Source: Saprospiraceae bacterium
Lineage (GTDB): Bacteria; Bacteroidota; Bacteroidia; Chitinophagales; Saprospiraceae
Assembly (NCBI GenBank): GCA_020631455.1
Contig: JAHDHF010000005.1
Span: 1-46,747, forward strand
Direction: 5' to 3'
DNA: 46,747 bases
Shown: positions 39,164-46,747 of the stretch, piece after piece
Position numbering within the stretch: position 1 is the stretch's first letter
Layout of the letters: every line of letters starts with the position of its first letter
Notes under the pieces: model-generated
Databases searched by the model: none
Told to the model about the DNA's origin: nothing
What the model saw: the letters and a program-made list of their open reading frames with translations, nothing else
Program-made: the position numbers and the translations under genes

Positions 39164-42100
39164 ATGAATTACATTAAATCATTTATCATAATCCTAATCT
39201 TACTTAGCCCGGTTTTTCTACTTTCCCAATCCTCATATCAAAAAGGAATAGAAGCACTCAATGAAGGAAAGATTGAAGCTGGAATTGAACTACTCGAAAA
39301 AGCAAAGAAAAAAGGCAACGACAAAGCAAAAGCTACCCTTGCACTAGCATACGTACAGACATTTCTCCAACCATTTTTTGAAACACCTACAAAAACATAT
39401 CTAGAATATGCAAAACAAGTAGACGATCCCTCAACGAGTGTATTTGCCATGTGGTATGATGACGCTATTTTCGGCGAACAACAAAAACTGACGACGGCAC
39501 AACTTGAGTTGTGTAGCCTATTATTAAAGAATGAAAACTTAAAAGGAAAAAATCTAGAATCAGTAAAATACACGAAGCTTATAGACCATTTCAGAAGAAC
39601 AGAACTTAAAGAAGCTGAAGAAATTTCGTCAATCATGACCAATATAGTTGACTGGTCATTTGTAGGTCCTTTTGACAATGTTATGAATAGTGGTCATTCA
39701 AAATCATTTGGGCCATTAGAAAACCCAAAAAACAATTCAACATTTAAGTCAAAATATGGAGCAGATATTAAATGGTTCTCCCCTAAACCAGTATTTAATA
39801 CGGGATATGTCTTAGTAGATAATTTTTTTAGCAATTCAAATTATTTAATGTACGCCCAAACATTTGTTGAATTAAACGAGGATAAAAGAGCGAAAATAAA
39901 ATTTGGATATACAGGAACTGCAACATTATGGGTAAACGATCAACAAGTACACTCAATTAATGAATATCGATCCACTGAAATGGATCATTATGTTTATGAA
40001 GTCGATCTTAAAAAAGGGCAAAATCGAATACTACTTAAACTAGGCGACTACGGAACTAGCTATCCAAACTTTGCAATAAGCTTAACTGACATAAATGATG
40101 AAGCACTAAGTATAAATGCTTCATCAGAATTCAAAGAATACTCATCAGCTCCTATAAACTCAAAAGAAGTACCACACTTTGCTATTAGTGACTTAAAAAA
40201 CCGTATCTCTACTTCCACTGATTATTTTGATAATGTTCTCTTGGCAAAAGCTTACATGCGTTCAAGAGATTATGATATGGCTGAAAAATCATTAAAACCA
40301 ATTCTCGAAAAATATCCGAATAGCTTCTTCGGAAACTTTGAAATGTTTTTTATAGCATCAAAGCGCGGTGATGAAACTACATTTAAAAAGTATCGAGACC
40401 TTTTAGACAAAAACTATGGTGAAACATTTCCTCTGGTCCTTGCTGACTTTGAAGAAGCTCTAGAAAAATCAGACCAAAAAAATTATGAAAAATACCGCGA
40501 TAAATTAATAAAACTAGGAATAGATGATGAGCTTGAAGACTACTTTGGCGTACTCGATGCATCTTATGCCAAAGAAAATCTAAAAGCTATAGAACTCCTT
40601 GAAAAAGGATACAATAAATATCCAGACAGCGACAAATTCGTAAGCCTATATTTCAGAGTCCAGAAAAACATGGGAGCTGACAATGATAAACTAGACGAAA
40701 TACTCGAAAAATATATTAGTTCTAATAGAGACCACAACTATATCACTGAGCTTGTATCTCGAAAAGTACAATCTGGAAATGTATCTGAAGCAATAGACAT
40801 TCTCGTTGAAGCAAATAAATATGCAAATGGTGCGAATGAATATGATTATTCAGTAATCAACTTATACGCAAAACAACTCAATTACGATAAAGCCATAGAG
40901 TTATTAAATGAAAAAGCTTTATTAAAACCATACAGTTATGGTATCTACAAAGATTTAAGCAAGATTCACGAATCAAACGGCAACAAAAAACAAGCTATAC
41001 TAAACCTCGAAAAAGCAATAGAGTATTTTCCGTTTTCCTTTGAAATGAATGAAGAACTCAGAGAACTCAAAGGTCTTAAGAAACTCAAAGACTTTGTACC
41101 TGAGTATGACCATAAAGCACTCATCGAAGCATATAATGATAACGACAAAAATTATGCTGATGAAACATTTGTCGTAGTACATGAACAACGAAATGTCTTA
41201 CTCTTTAGCACAACCTCCACTGCAATTGTGCATCGATATATCATAAAAATAAATGATGAAAAAGCAATAAATAGATGGCAGAACATTGATTTTGCACCAG
41301 GAGCATACAGGAATCTTGAATTCAATGAGGTTAAGCTCATAAAACCAAGTGGATCAGAAATCGATGCAGATGTTAGTGGAGGCAGCGTTGTCTTTACAAA
41401 TATCGAAGTTGGTGATTTTATTTTTGTAGACTTTGAAGAGCAACAGTATTCTGGCGGCAAAACCTCATCTTTTATGAGTGAGTCACAAGAATTTTCTGGC
41501 TATATCCCTTTTTATGAAAGTGAGTATAACGTTTTTACTGATGGAAAAGTAAACGTCAATTATGAAATGATCAATTTTGATAAAAAGCCAAAAGAGAAAT
41601 CACTGAAAGATAATGTCAAGAAGTATAGCTGGTCAGTTAAAAATACACCTATGATGGTTTCTGAAAGTTATGACCTACCATACAGTGACATCGGCCCTTC
41701 TGTACATATTTCACTTGGATATTCTTGGGGTGATGTTGTTCAATGGTATCAAGATTTGTCTAAAATGCAAGCACTATCTGATCTAACAATACAAGAAGCT
41801 GCTGCTGCTTTATTTAAGGGCAAAAACAACTTGTCAAAGGAAGAAAAATCAAAGATAATTTACAATTATGTTTGTAAAACAATTCAATATAGTTTCGTTG
41901 ACTTTAGACAAGGTAGTTATGTCCCACAAAAAGCATCTGACGTACTTAATTCTAGACTTGGAGATTGTAAGGATGTATCTACATTATTTGTGGCTCTCGC
42001 CAATGAAGTAGACCTAGACGCTAATCTAGTACTCATTAATACTCGAGATAATGGTAAAAAAGATGTCGTACTACCTTCGTTAAACTTTAATCATTGTATC

Positions 42101-42916
42101 GTAAAAGTCTACTTGGACAATGACGAATCTCATTTTCTTGAACTTACAAATTCAAGTCTGCCTTACGGTTGTCTTAACGCCTCTCATAATGGCGCTGCTA
42201 TATTAGAAATTAAAGAGTATGATAATAAAAATCAAGCTCAATTAGAATACCTTAAACCAAATAATGCGTTTTCGCCCTCATTAAATAGAATATCTACAGT
42301 TGTCATTAACAATGACAATTCACTTGACATTCAGACAACACTAACTATTAAAGGAAGTGTTTTAGCAAATTATGTAGATGCCTATCATTATACAAATGAA
42401 AAAGATGGAAACGAAAAATTATTGTCGCAAGTATCAAGACGCTTTAAGTCAAGTGTCAGAATCAAAGACAAAAACTTCAAATCTCTATTGCCGCTCAAAG
42501 AGAGTGGTAGCTATGATTACTCTTTTACGGTAGAAGATGATGTCCTAAAGTTGGGCAGCATGAAAACTATAAAAATCCCTTTCGGTGATTTATTAGTTAA
42601 TAAAGAATTGTTTGAAAAAGAAGATCGTAACACACCGCTCAACTTTCTCTTTTACGAAGATGTAGAAGAGTACTCAGAAACGATGACTATAAAACTTGAA
42701 GGAGATCAATCTTTTAAAGAAATCCCTGAAAGTGTCTCCTACAGTTTTAATAACTTCTCATACAAATTGGAAGTAACCAAAAAAAGTGACTCAGAGATTA
42801 TAGTAAATCGAACGTATACCTCAGAGCCAATTATAGTAGAAGCAAAAGACTATAATCAATTTAGAGAATTTGTGAAAAAAGTCTATGAGGCTGAAAACAC
42901 CCATCTTTTATTTTGA
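39164..42916 (+). CDS. Large secreted TPR / DUF3857 / transglutaminase-like protein
   Basis: The 1250-residue protein has a signal peptide (MNYIKSFIIILILLSPVFLLSQ). Its N-terminal TPR-like helices, a jelly-roll-like segment (GYTGTATLWVNDQQVHS...YEVDLKKGQNRILLKLG) and many further TPR units (residues about 380-640) precede a DUF3857 region. A transglutaminase-like core follows: Cys935 in RLGDCKDVSTLF and His977 in FNHCIV, with ELTN where the third residue (usually Asp) is expected. The remainder is beta-rich. Such proteins occur in Bacteroidota with unknown function; a peptidase or cross-linking role is possible. The coding is visibly AT-rich: 17 of 60 bases at 40261-40320 are G or C. It is isolated between repeats. 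Confidence 0.83.
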   Translation: MNYIKSFIIILILLSPVFLLSQSSYQKGIEALNEGKIEAGIELLEKAKKKGNDKAKATLALAYVQTFLQPFFETPTKTYLEYAKQVDDPSTSVFAMWYDDAIFGEQQKLTTAQLELCSLLLKNENLKGKNLESVKYTKLIDHFRRTELKEAEEISSIMTNIVDWSFVGPFDNVMNSGHSKSFGPLENPKNNSTFKSKYGADIKWFSPKPVFNTGYVLVDNFFSNSNYLMYAQTFVELNEDKRAKIKFGYTGTATLWVNDQQVHSINEYRSTEMDHYVYEVDLKKGQNRILLKLGDYGTSYPNFAISLTDINDEALSINASSEFKEYSSAPINSKEVPHFAISDLKNRISTSTDYFDNVLLAKAYMRSRDYDMAEKSLKPILEKYPNSFFGNFEMFFIASKRGDETTFKKYRDLLDKNYGETFPLVLADFEEALEKSDQKNYEKYRDKLIKLGIDDELEDYFGVLDASYAKENLKAIELLEKGYNKYPDSDKFVSLYFRVQKNMGADNDKLDEILEKYISSNRDHNYITELVSRKVQSGNVSEAIDILVEANKYANGANEYDYSVINLYAKQLNYDKAIELLNEKALLKPYSYGIYKDLSKIHESNGNKKQAILNLEKAIEYFPFSFEMNEELRELKGLKKLKDFVPEYDHKALIEAYNDNDKNYADETFVVVHEQRNVLLFSTTSTAIVHRYIIKINDEKAINRWQNIDFAPGAYRNLEFNEVKLIKPSGSEIDADVSGGSVVFTNIEVGDFIFVDFEEQQYSGGKTSSFMSESQEFSGYIPFYESEYNVFTDGKVNVNYEMINFDKKPKEKSLKDNVKKYSWSVKNTPMMVSESYDLPYSDIGPSVHISLGYSWGDVVQWYQDLSKMQALSDLTIQEAAAALFKGKNNLSKEEKSKIIYNYVCKTIQYSFVDFRQGSYVPQKASDVLNSRLGDCKDVSTLFVALANEVDLDANLVLINTRDNGKKDVVLPSLNFNHCIVKVYLDNDESHFLELTNSSLPYGCLNASHNGAAILEIKEYDNKNQAQLEYLKPNNAFSPSLNRISTVVINNDNSLDIQTTLTIKGSVLANYVDAYHYTNEKDGNEKLLSQVSRRFKSSVRIKDKNFKSLLPLKESGSYDYSFTVEDDVLKLGSMKTIKIPFGDLLVNKELFEKEDRNTPLNFLFYEDVEEYSETMTIKLEGDQSFKEIPESVSYSFNNFSYKLEVTKKSDSEIIVNRTYTSEPIIVEAKDYNQFREFVKKVYEAENTHLLF

Positions 42917-42937
42917 TAGCTCGAGTATCGCGAGCTA
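42917..42937 (+). other. Short hairpin after the large TPR/transglutaminase gene
   Basis: TAGCTCG pairs with CGAGCTA (7-nt loop) directly after the stop codon. No T-run follows, so it may only stabilise the 3' end; the family A repeat 22 bp later could terminate the transcript. Confidence 0.35.
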
Positions 42938-42958
42938 ATTAATATAATGGTAAAATTC

Positions 42959-43059
42959 GGCTGAGGGATAGTAGGCGTTGTTTGAACTCCGAGTGACTGA
43001 AAGGAACTCGGAGAGAGTGCCGAATAGCCCGACCGCGAGCAGAGCGAGCGGGCAGCCCC
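42959..43059 (+). repeat. Structured intergenic repeat, family A, copy 8
   Basis: Plus orientation, A3 subtype. The inner stem is GGCGTT/AGTGCC with two G-T pairs. The variable arm is CTCCGAGT/ACTCGGAG. The second arm is CCGC...GCGG around GAGCAGAGCGA. It ends GGGCAGCCCC followed by AAATT. Confidence 0.9.
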
Positions 43060-43072
43060 AAATTATTCTATT

Positions 43073-43109
43073 AAAAAAGCCTCTAATCAAAATTGACTAG
43101 AGGCTTTTA
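43073..43109. terminator. Bidirectional intrinsic terminator (aconitase side)
   Basis: AGCCTCTA pairs with TAGAGGCT (8 bp, 12-nt loop), with six A before it and four T after it. On the minus strand it is followed by a T-run and lies 21 nt after the aconitase stop. Confidence 0.8.
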
Positions 43110-43129
43110 TTATGAAGAAATGCGAAATA

Positions 43130-45397
43130 TTATCCTGCGAGTTCTTCTCTGATTTTATTGAGTGCTGAGCCGGCACGTACCCAGTCGATTTGAGCAGCAT
43201 TATACGTGTGATTGACTTTGAATGTGTGGCTCGTGCCATCAGCATGATCGAGGCGCACTGTGAGCGGTACACCTGGCGTAAAGTCAGCAAAATCGATGAT
43301 GCTTACTTTGTCATCTTGGCGGATGAGATCGTAGTCCTTCGGGCTGGCAAATGTCAGTCCGAGCATTCCTTGCTTCTTGAGATTCGTCTCATGGATACGA
43401 GCGAAACTCTTGACGATGACAGCTTTGACACCAAGGTGGCGCGGCTCCATCGCAGCATGCTCGCGGCTTGATCCTTCGCCGTAGTTTTCTTCACCAAAGA
43501 CGACTGTACCGATATTGTTGGCTTTGTACCAGCGTGCTGTATCAGGCACAGCTCCATATTCGCCAGTTTCGACGTTGAGGATATTGTTTGGCTGCTCGTT
43601 GTATGCGTTGATCGCACCGATGAGGCAGTTGTTTGAGATATTGTCGAGGTGGCCGCGGAATTTCAACCATGGTCCAGCCATTGAGATGTGGTCTGTCGTA
43701 CACTTGCCTTTTGCTTTGATCAAAATGCGCATGTTTTCGACTTCGCTTGTCTGCATCGGCGTAAATGGCGTCAACAACTCGAGGCGATTAGATTCTGGAT
43801 TGACTTTAATTTCAATACCAGAACCATCTGCTACTGGAGCGATAAAACCAGCGTCTTCGACATCAAAACCTTTTGGCGGTAGCTCGACACCTGTAGGTGG
43901 ATCGAGTTTAACTTGCTCGCCGTTTTCGTTTGTGAGCGTATCCGTGAGCGGATTGAAGCACATGTCTCCTGAAATCGCCATTGCTGTCACGATCTCTGGC
44001 GAAGCAACGAATCCACGCGTCTGCGGATTTCCGTCATTCCGCTTCGAGAAGTTGCGGTTGAACGATGTGATGATCGAATTTGCACGATTTGGATCATCTG
44101 TGTGGCGATCCCACTGACCGATACACGGTCCGCAAGCATTGGCAAGAACGACGCCGCCCACTTCTTCAAATACTTCGATCAAACCATCTCGCTCCACTGT
44201 GTGGCGAATCATCTCTGAACCAGGCGTAACAGTAAATTCAGCTTTCATTTTGAGGTTCTTCGCTTTTGCTTGGCGCGCGAGCGAAGCAGCACGATCGAGA
44301 TCCTCGTAGCTTGAGTTTGTGCATGACCCGATGAGGCCAACTTCTAGTACTGGCGGATAGTTATTGTCCTTTACCGCTTGAGCAAATTCGCTGATTGGCC
44401 AAGCAAGATCTGGCGTGTATGGGCCGTTGATGTGCGGCTCGAGTGTGCTGAGATCAATCTCGATCACACGATCGAAGTATTTCTCAGGATTGTCGTAGCA
44501 CTCTTGATCTCCAGTAAGATGCTCTGCTACAGAATCACATAAAGCTGCGACGTCTGCACGATCTGTTGCTTTAAGGTAGCGTGCCATAGATGCGTCATAC
44601 CCAAATGTCGATGTCGTCGCACCGATCTCTGCACCCATGTTGCAGATTGTGCCTTTTCCAGTACAAGAGAGGCTTTGCGCGCCTTCGCCAAAGTACTCGA
44701 CGATAGCACCTGTACCACCTTTTACAGTCAAGATGCCCGCTACTTTGAGGATGACATCTTTAGCAGATGTCCAGCCGCTGAGCTTGCCAGTAAGTTTGAT
44801 ACCGATGAGTTTCGGCATTTTGAGCTCCCACGGCATACCAGCCATCACATCGACAGCGTCAGCACCACCGACACCGATCGCGATCTTACCGAGACCACCA
44901 GCATTTGGTGTGTGTGAGTCAGTACCGATCATCATGCCGCCTGGAAATGCATAATTCTCAAGGACAGTCTGGTGGATGATTCCTGCACCTGGCTTCCAGA
45001 AGCCAATGCCATATTTATTTGAAACCTGTGATAAGAAATCGTAAACTTCTGAGTTCTCATCGTTTGCACGAGTAAGGTCTTTGTCAGCACCCACTTTTGC
45101 TTGGATCAAGTGATCACAGTGTACAGTCGATGGTACAGCAGTCTTGTTGCGGCCAGCCATCATAAACTGGAGCAAGGCCATCTGCGCTGTGGCATCTTGC
45201 ATAGCGACACGATCAGGTGCAAAAAAGACGTAATCTTTTCCTCGTGTGTATTCTTGGAGTGGCGACTCCGCATGCAGGTGAGTATAGAGGATTTTTTCGG
45301 CGAGCGTCAACGGACGGTTGAGCGTCGCACGCACAGCTTCAAGCTTCTGAGGGAGCTTGCTGTACACGTCTTTGATCATATCGATATCAAAAGCCAT
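43130..45397 (-). CDS. Aconitate hydratase (mitochondrial type)
   Basis: Aconitase interconverts citrate and isocitrate in the TCA cycle and needs a [4Fe-4S] cluster. The 755-residue protein has [37 protein letters not shown] and [11 protein letters not shown] (cluster cysteines: one in GSCTNSS and two in ACGPC), and [10 protein letters not shown] in the C-terminal swivelling domain. The length and motifs fit the mitochondrial-like AcnA group common in Bacteroidota. A -7 box lies 45 nt upstream. The gene ends in a bidirectional terminator. Confidence 0.95.
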   Translation of the reverse strand: MAFDIDMIKDVYSKLPQKLEAVRATLNRPLTLAEKILYTHLHAESPLQEYTRGKDYVFFAPDRVAMQDATAQMALLQFMMAGRNKTAVPSTVHCDHLIQAKVGADKDLTRANDENSEVYDFLSQVSNKYGIGFWKPGAGIIHQTVLENYAFPGGMMIGTDSHTPNAGGLGKIAIGVGGADAVDVMAGMPWELKMPKLIGIKLTGKLSGWTSAKDVILKVAGILTVKGGTGAIVEYFGEGAQSLSCTGKGTICNMGAEIGATTSTFGYDASMARYLKATDRADVAALCDSVAEHLTGDQECYDNPEKYFDRVIEIDLSTLEPHINGPYTPDLAWPISEFAQAVKDNNYPPVLEVGLIGSCTNSSYEDLDRAASLARQAKAKNLKMKAEFTVTPGSEMIRHTVERDGLIEVFEEVGGVVLANACGPCIGQWDRHTDDPNRANSIITSFNRNFSKRNDGNPQTRGFVASPEIVTAMAISGDMCFNPLTDTLTNENGEQVKLDPPTGVELPPKGFDVEDAGFIAPVADGSGIEIKVNPESNRLELLTPFTPMQTSEVENMRILIKAKGKCTTDHISMAGPWLKFRGHLDNISNNCLIGAINAYNEQPNNILNVETGEYGAVPDTARWYKANNIGTVVFGEENYGEGSSREHAAMEPRHLGVKAVIVKSFARIHETNLKKQGMLGLTFASPKDYDLIRQDDKVSIIDFADFTPGVPLTVRLDHADGTSHTFKVNHTYNAAQIDWVRAGSALNKIREELAG

Positions 45398-45436
45398 AGA
45401 CTGATTGGTTACTGGTTATCGTAAGTGAGTAATTGA

Positions 45437-45449
45437 GGCTGCGAAAATA
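45437..45449 (-). promoter_or_regulatory. -7 element of the aconitase gene
   Basis: The minus strand reads TATTTTCGCAGCC, a one-mismatch TAnnTTTG with the same GCAGCC extension as the rseP and cysteine synthase promoters. No -33 box is evident. Confidence 0.35.
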
Positions 45450-45537
45450 ACACTTTCATTTCTCATACACTCGTGTACTGCTACAAGGCCTCGTAATTCA
45501 AATTGGTTCGAGATAAGCAAGCAAAAATGAAGGGTTT

Positions 45538-45642
45538 GGGGCATCCGCTGCGGCTACGCCTTGCGGCGGGCTATTCGGCAGCTCGCTGTTCGCTCGGCCC
45601 TTCGGTCTGACGCTGTGCGCCACTGCCTACTATCCCTATGCC
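45538..45642 (-). repeat. Structured intergenic repeat, family A, copy 9
   Basis: Minus orientation, A2 subtype, between divergent genes. The closing stem is GGCAT/ATGCC, the compensated variant shared with the copy at 4840. The inner stem is GGCAG/CTGCC. It carries GGCCGAGCGAACAGCGAGC, the module of family B. The distal arm is CCGC...GCGG around AAGGCGTAGCCGCA. Confidence 0.9.
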
Positions 45643-45683
45643 GAAAGATTTGATCTATCTTTCAATGTATAAATCGTTTCTAA

Positions 45684-46520
45684 TTGAGCTTACACAAACT
45701 ATTTGGAGCTGCCATTGCCTTGCTTGGTGTTTTTTCATTTTCATATTCATACGGATTTGGAATTGAAATGAAATCCCCCGGTATAGGACACGAAGAATTT
45801 GAAGTTGTTCGTAAGATGATGCTCATGTTTGTTGGATTACTGTTAATTTTTAAGCAGCCAATTTCAAGGTCATTCTTATTTATACTAGCTGCCTTTTCAT
45901 TTGTGATGAATATTTACAGCAATGAACATATTGTATATGTCTTATTAAATCAATGGTCAGAGACTTCTTTCATTGCTTTTCTAACACAAGGCTTTGAGTT
46001 TATAAATTTAATTTTTTTCTCTCTCTTTCTAGTTACACTTGGATTCTCAAAAGAGCTTATGAAAGAATTAGAAATAAATCAATTTGGGAAAATAGCAATT
46101 CCAATATGGATTTCTATTCTCGTTTTATTCGGCCACATATTTTTCAATTTAGTGTTTGTCAATGTAGTACATTTATATTACGAACTAAGGTATTCTATGA
46201 GTCAAAACTATACAGTATCAAGTCAACTTGATTTATTGATTCGTGTATTGTTTGTTATTCTGTTTTCATTATCGATGCTATTCTCTTTTTCTCGCAGGAA
46301 AATAGCTTCAGTATTTCTCTCTGGTTTTCTAATTCTCTATGCAGTTGTCCACTTCTATATGCTTTATTCAGCAAAATTGCGGTTCGAGCCTTTCGTAGAA
46401 AATATATTATTTATGTGCGTGAATATGATCCTGCCAATAGCAGTAGCACTTTTCTTGTTTTTCTGGAACGAAAAATCAAGTCAACAAGAATTCGAAATCT
46501 ATGATTCCCTTGTTGAGTAA
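45684..46520 (+). CDS. Multi-pass membrane protein of unknown function
   Basis: The 278-residue protein has about seven to eight predicted hydrophobic helices (for example MMLMFVGLLLIF, SFLFILAAFSFVMNIY, FINLIFFSLFLVTLGF, IPIWISILVLFGHIFF, VLFVILFSLSMLF, MILPIAVALFLFFW). No catalytic motif or family is recognised. The start is a TTG at 45684; an ATG at 45665 is out of frame and no nearby in-frame ATG exists. The base composition is AT-rich compared with the aconitase gene next to it, which may mark recent arrival. It lies between two repeats. Confidence 0.65.
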   Translation: MSLHKLFGAAIALLGVFSFSYSYGFGIEMKSPGIGHEEFEVVRKMMLMFVGLLLIFKQPISRSFLFILAAFSFVMNIYSNEHIVYVLLNQWSETSFIAFLTQGFEFINLIFFSLFLVTLGFSKELMKELEINQFGKIAIPIWISILVLFGHIFFNLVFVNVVHLYYELRYSMSQNYTVSSQLDLLIRVLFVILFSLSMLFSFSRRKIASVFLSGFLILYAVVHFYMLYSAKLRFEPFVENILFMCVNMILPIAVALFLFFWNEKSSQQEFEIYDSLVE

Positions 46521-46528
46521 ATTTATTT

Positions 46529-46646
46529 GGACAAGCGCTGCGAAGTGGTGCGCAGCAGACGCGACGAAAAGCGAAGCTCTAGGAGCGGCCGAGCGAACAG
46601 CGAGCCACGTAGCATAGCGACCGCGAGCAGAGCGAGCGGATGGCCC
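46529..46646 (+). repeat. Structured intergenic repeat, family B, copy 8
   Basis: Plus orientation, between the membrane protein and the rnc-like gene. It opens GGACAAGCGCTGCGAAGTGG and closes GATGGCCC. The first arm is TGC...GCA. The distal arm CCGC...GCGG around GAGCAGAGCGA is identical to that in family A copy 8. Confidence 0.9.
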
Positions 46647-46658
46647 ACTACAAAATAA

Positions 46659-46747
46659 TTATTGATCGAAGATCGGTACACCTAGAGATCGGAGTGCTTG
46701 TTCGGCGGCTTGTTGCTCGGCAGCTTTTTTGACGAAGTCTTCGCCGC
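46659..46747 (-). CDS. rnc: C-terminal end of a dsRNA-binding protein, probably ribonuclease III (partial)
   Basis: On the minus strand the frame entering from the window edge reads GEDFVKKAAEQQAAEQALRS then LGVPIFDQ and stops at 46659-46661. The pattern G...KKAAEQ-AA--AL--L is the last helix of a double-stranded-RNA-binding domain as found at the end of RNase III. The rest of the gene is outside the window, so another dsRBD protein is possible. Confidence 0.6.
   Translation of the reverse strand, partial: GEDFVKKAAEQQAAEQALRSLGVPIFDQ

Noticed and set aside
45638-45779. Frameshift or alternative ATG start for the terminal membrane protein
   Set aside because: The ATGs at 45638 and 45665 open a different frame that stops after about 40-50 codons without hydrophobic continuity; the TTG frame alone gives the membrane helices.
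4840-46646. CRISPR array from the repeated boxes
   Set aside because: Copies are kilobases apart, in both orientations, with internal variable hairpins rather than regular short repeats and spacers; no cas genes are seen.
4840-46646. Insertion-sequence target-site duplications around the repeats
   Set aside because: Flanks are often A/T-rich (AAATT after family A ends), but I could not find consistent direct duplications, so a transposition mechanism is not claimed.

Overview
The window looks like an ordinary stretch of a Bacteroidota chromosome, probably of the Saprospiria (Saprospira-like). Three things point there. First, the gene set: MurA with an Asp active-site variant, three consecutive parvulin/SurA-type genes, a giant TolB-like beta-propeller plus barrel protein, a CBS-like cysteine synthase, a DUF3857/transglutaminase protein and a VF530 protein. 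Second, the promoters fit the Bacteroidota pattern (-33 TTTG, about 19-21 nt, -7 TAnnTTTG). Third, Shine-Dalgarno sequences are nearly absent. The species assignment is inference.

Layout. 1-4.3 kb: cell-wall and metabolic run (end of an unknown gene, murA, DUF368/popT, aroE, proline dehydrogenase). 4.4-6.8 kb: a solo IS1595-type zinc-ribbon protein, a secreted protein and a YihY-family membrane protein, closed by a terminator that also serves the opposing tRNA-Leu. 6.8-8.7 kb (minus): rseP, hscB-like gene and tRNA-Leu. 9.2-13.5 kb: three periplasmic foldase genes ending in surA. 13.7-14.7 kb: a voltage-gated cation channel whose filter TLEDWTD predicts calcium selectivity. 14.8-19.4 kb: CBS-like cysteine synthase, PAS histidine kinase, LysM/RlpA-like protein, kdsB and accD. 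19.6-25.6 kb: FAD dehydrogenase, TlpA-like thioredoxin, HD protein, DAO-type oxidoreductase, SRPBCC and VF530 proteins. 25.9-30.4 kb: rpmH, the TolB-like/barrel protein and a metallo-hydrolase. 30.9-39 kb: nadA, M16 peptidase, aspartoacylase-like protein, sbcD, pdhA, TPR protein, ribH and a second metallo-hydrolase. 39.2-46.7 kb: a 1250-residue TPR/DUF3857/transglutaminase protein, aconitase, an orphan membrane protein and the end of an rnc-like gene.

The outstanding feature is not a gene. Seventeen intergenic elements of about 100-185 bp (nine of family A, eight of family B; about 2.2 kb, 4.7% of the window) sit at nearly every junction that is not inside an operon. Each keeps fixed sequence boxes and separates them with hairpin arms whose sequences differ completely from copy to copy but stay self-complementary. 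The closing stem of family A shows a double compensatory change (GGCTG/CAGCC versus GGCAT/ATGCC), and some stems use G-T pairs that would hold only in RNA of one strand. The two families share a 19-nt module. Copies touch gene ends: one supplies a stop codon, one contains a candidate start codon and one carries a complete intrinsic terminator. They look like a mobile or spreading, modular, RNA-structured repeat family, and they also create several false open reading frames.
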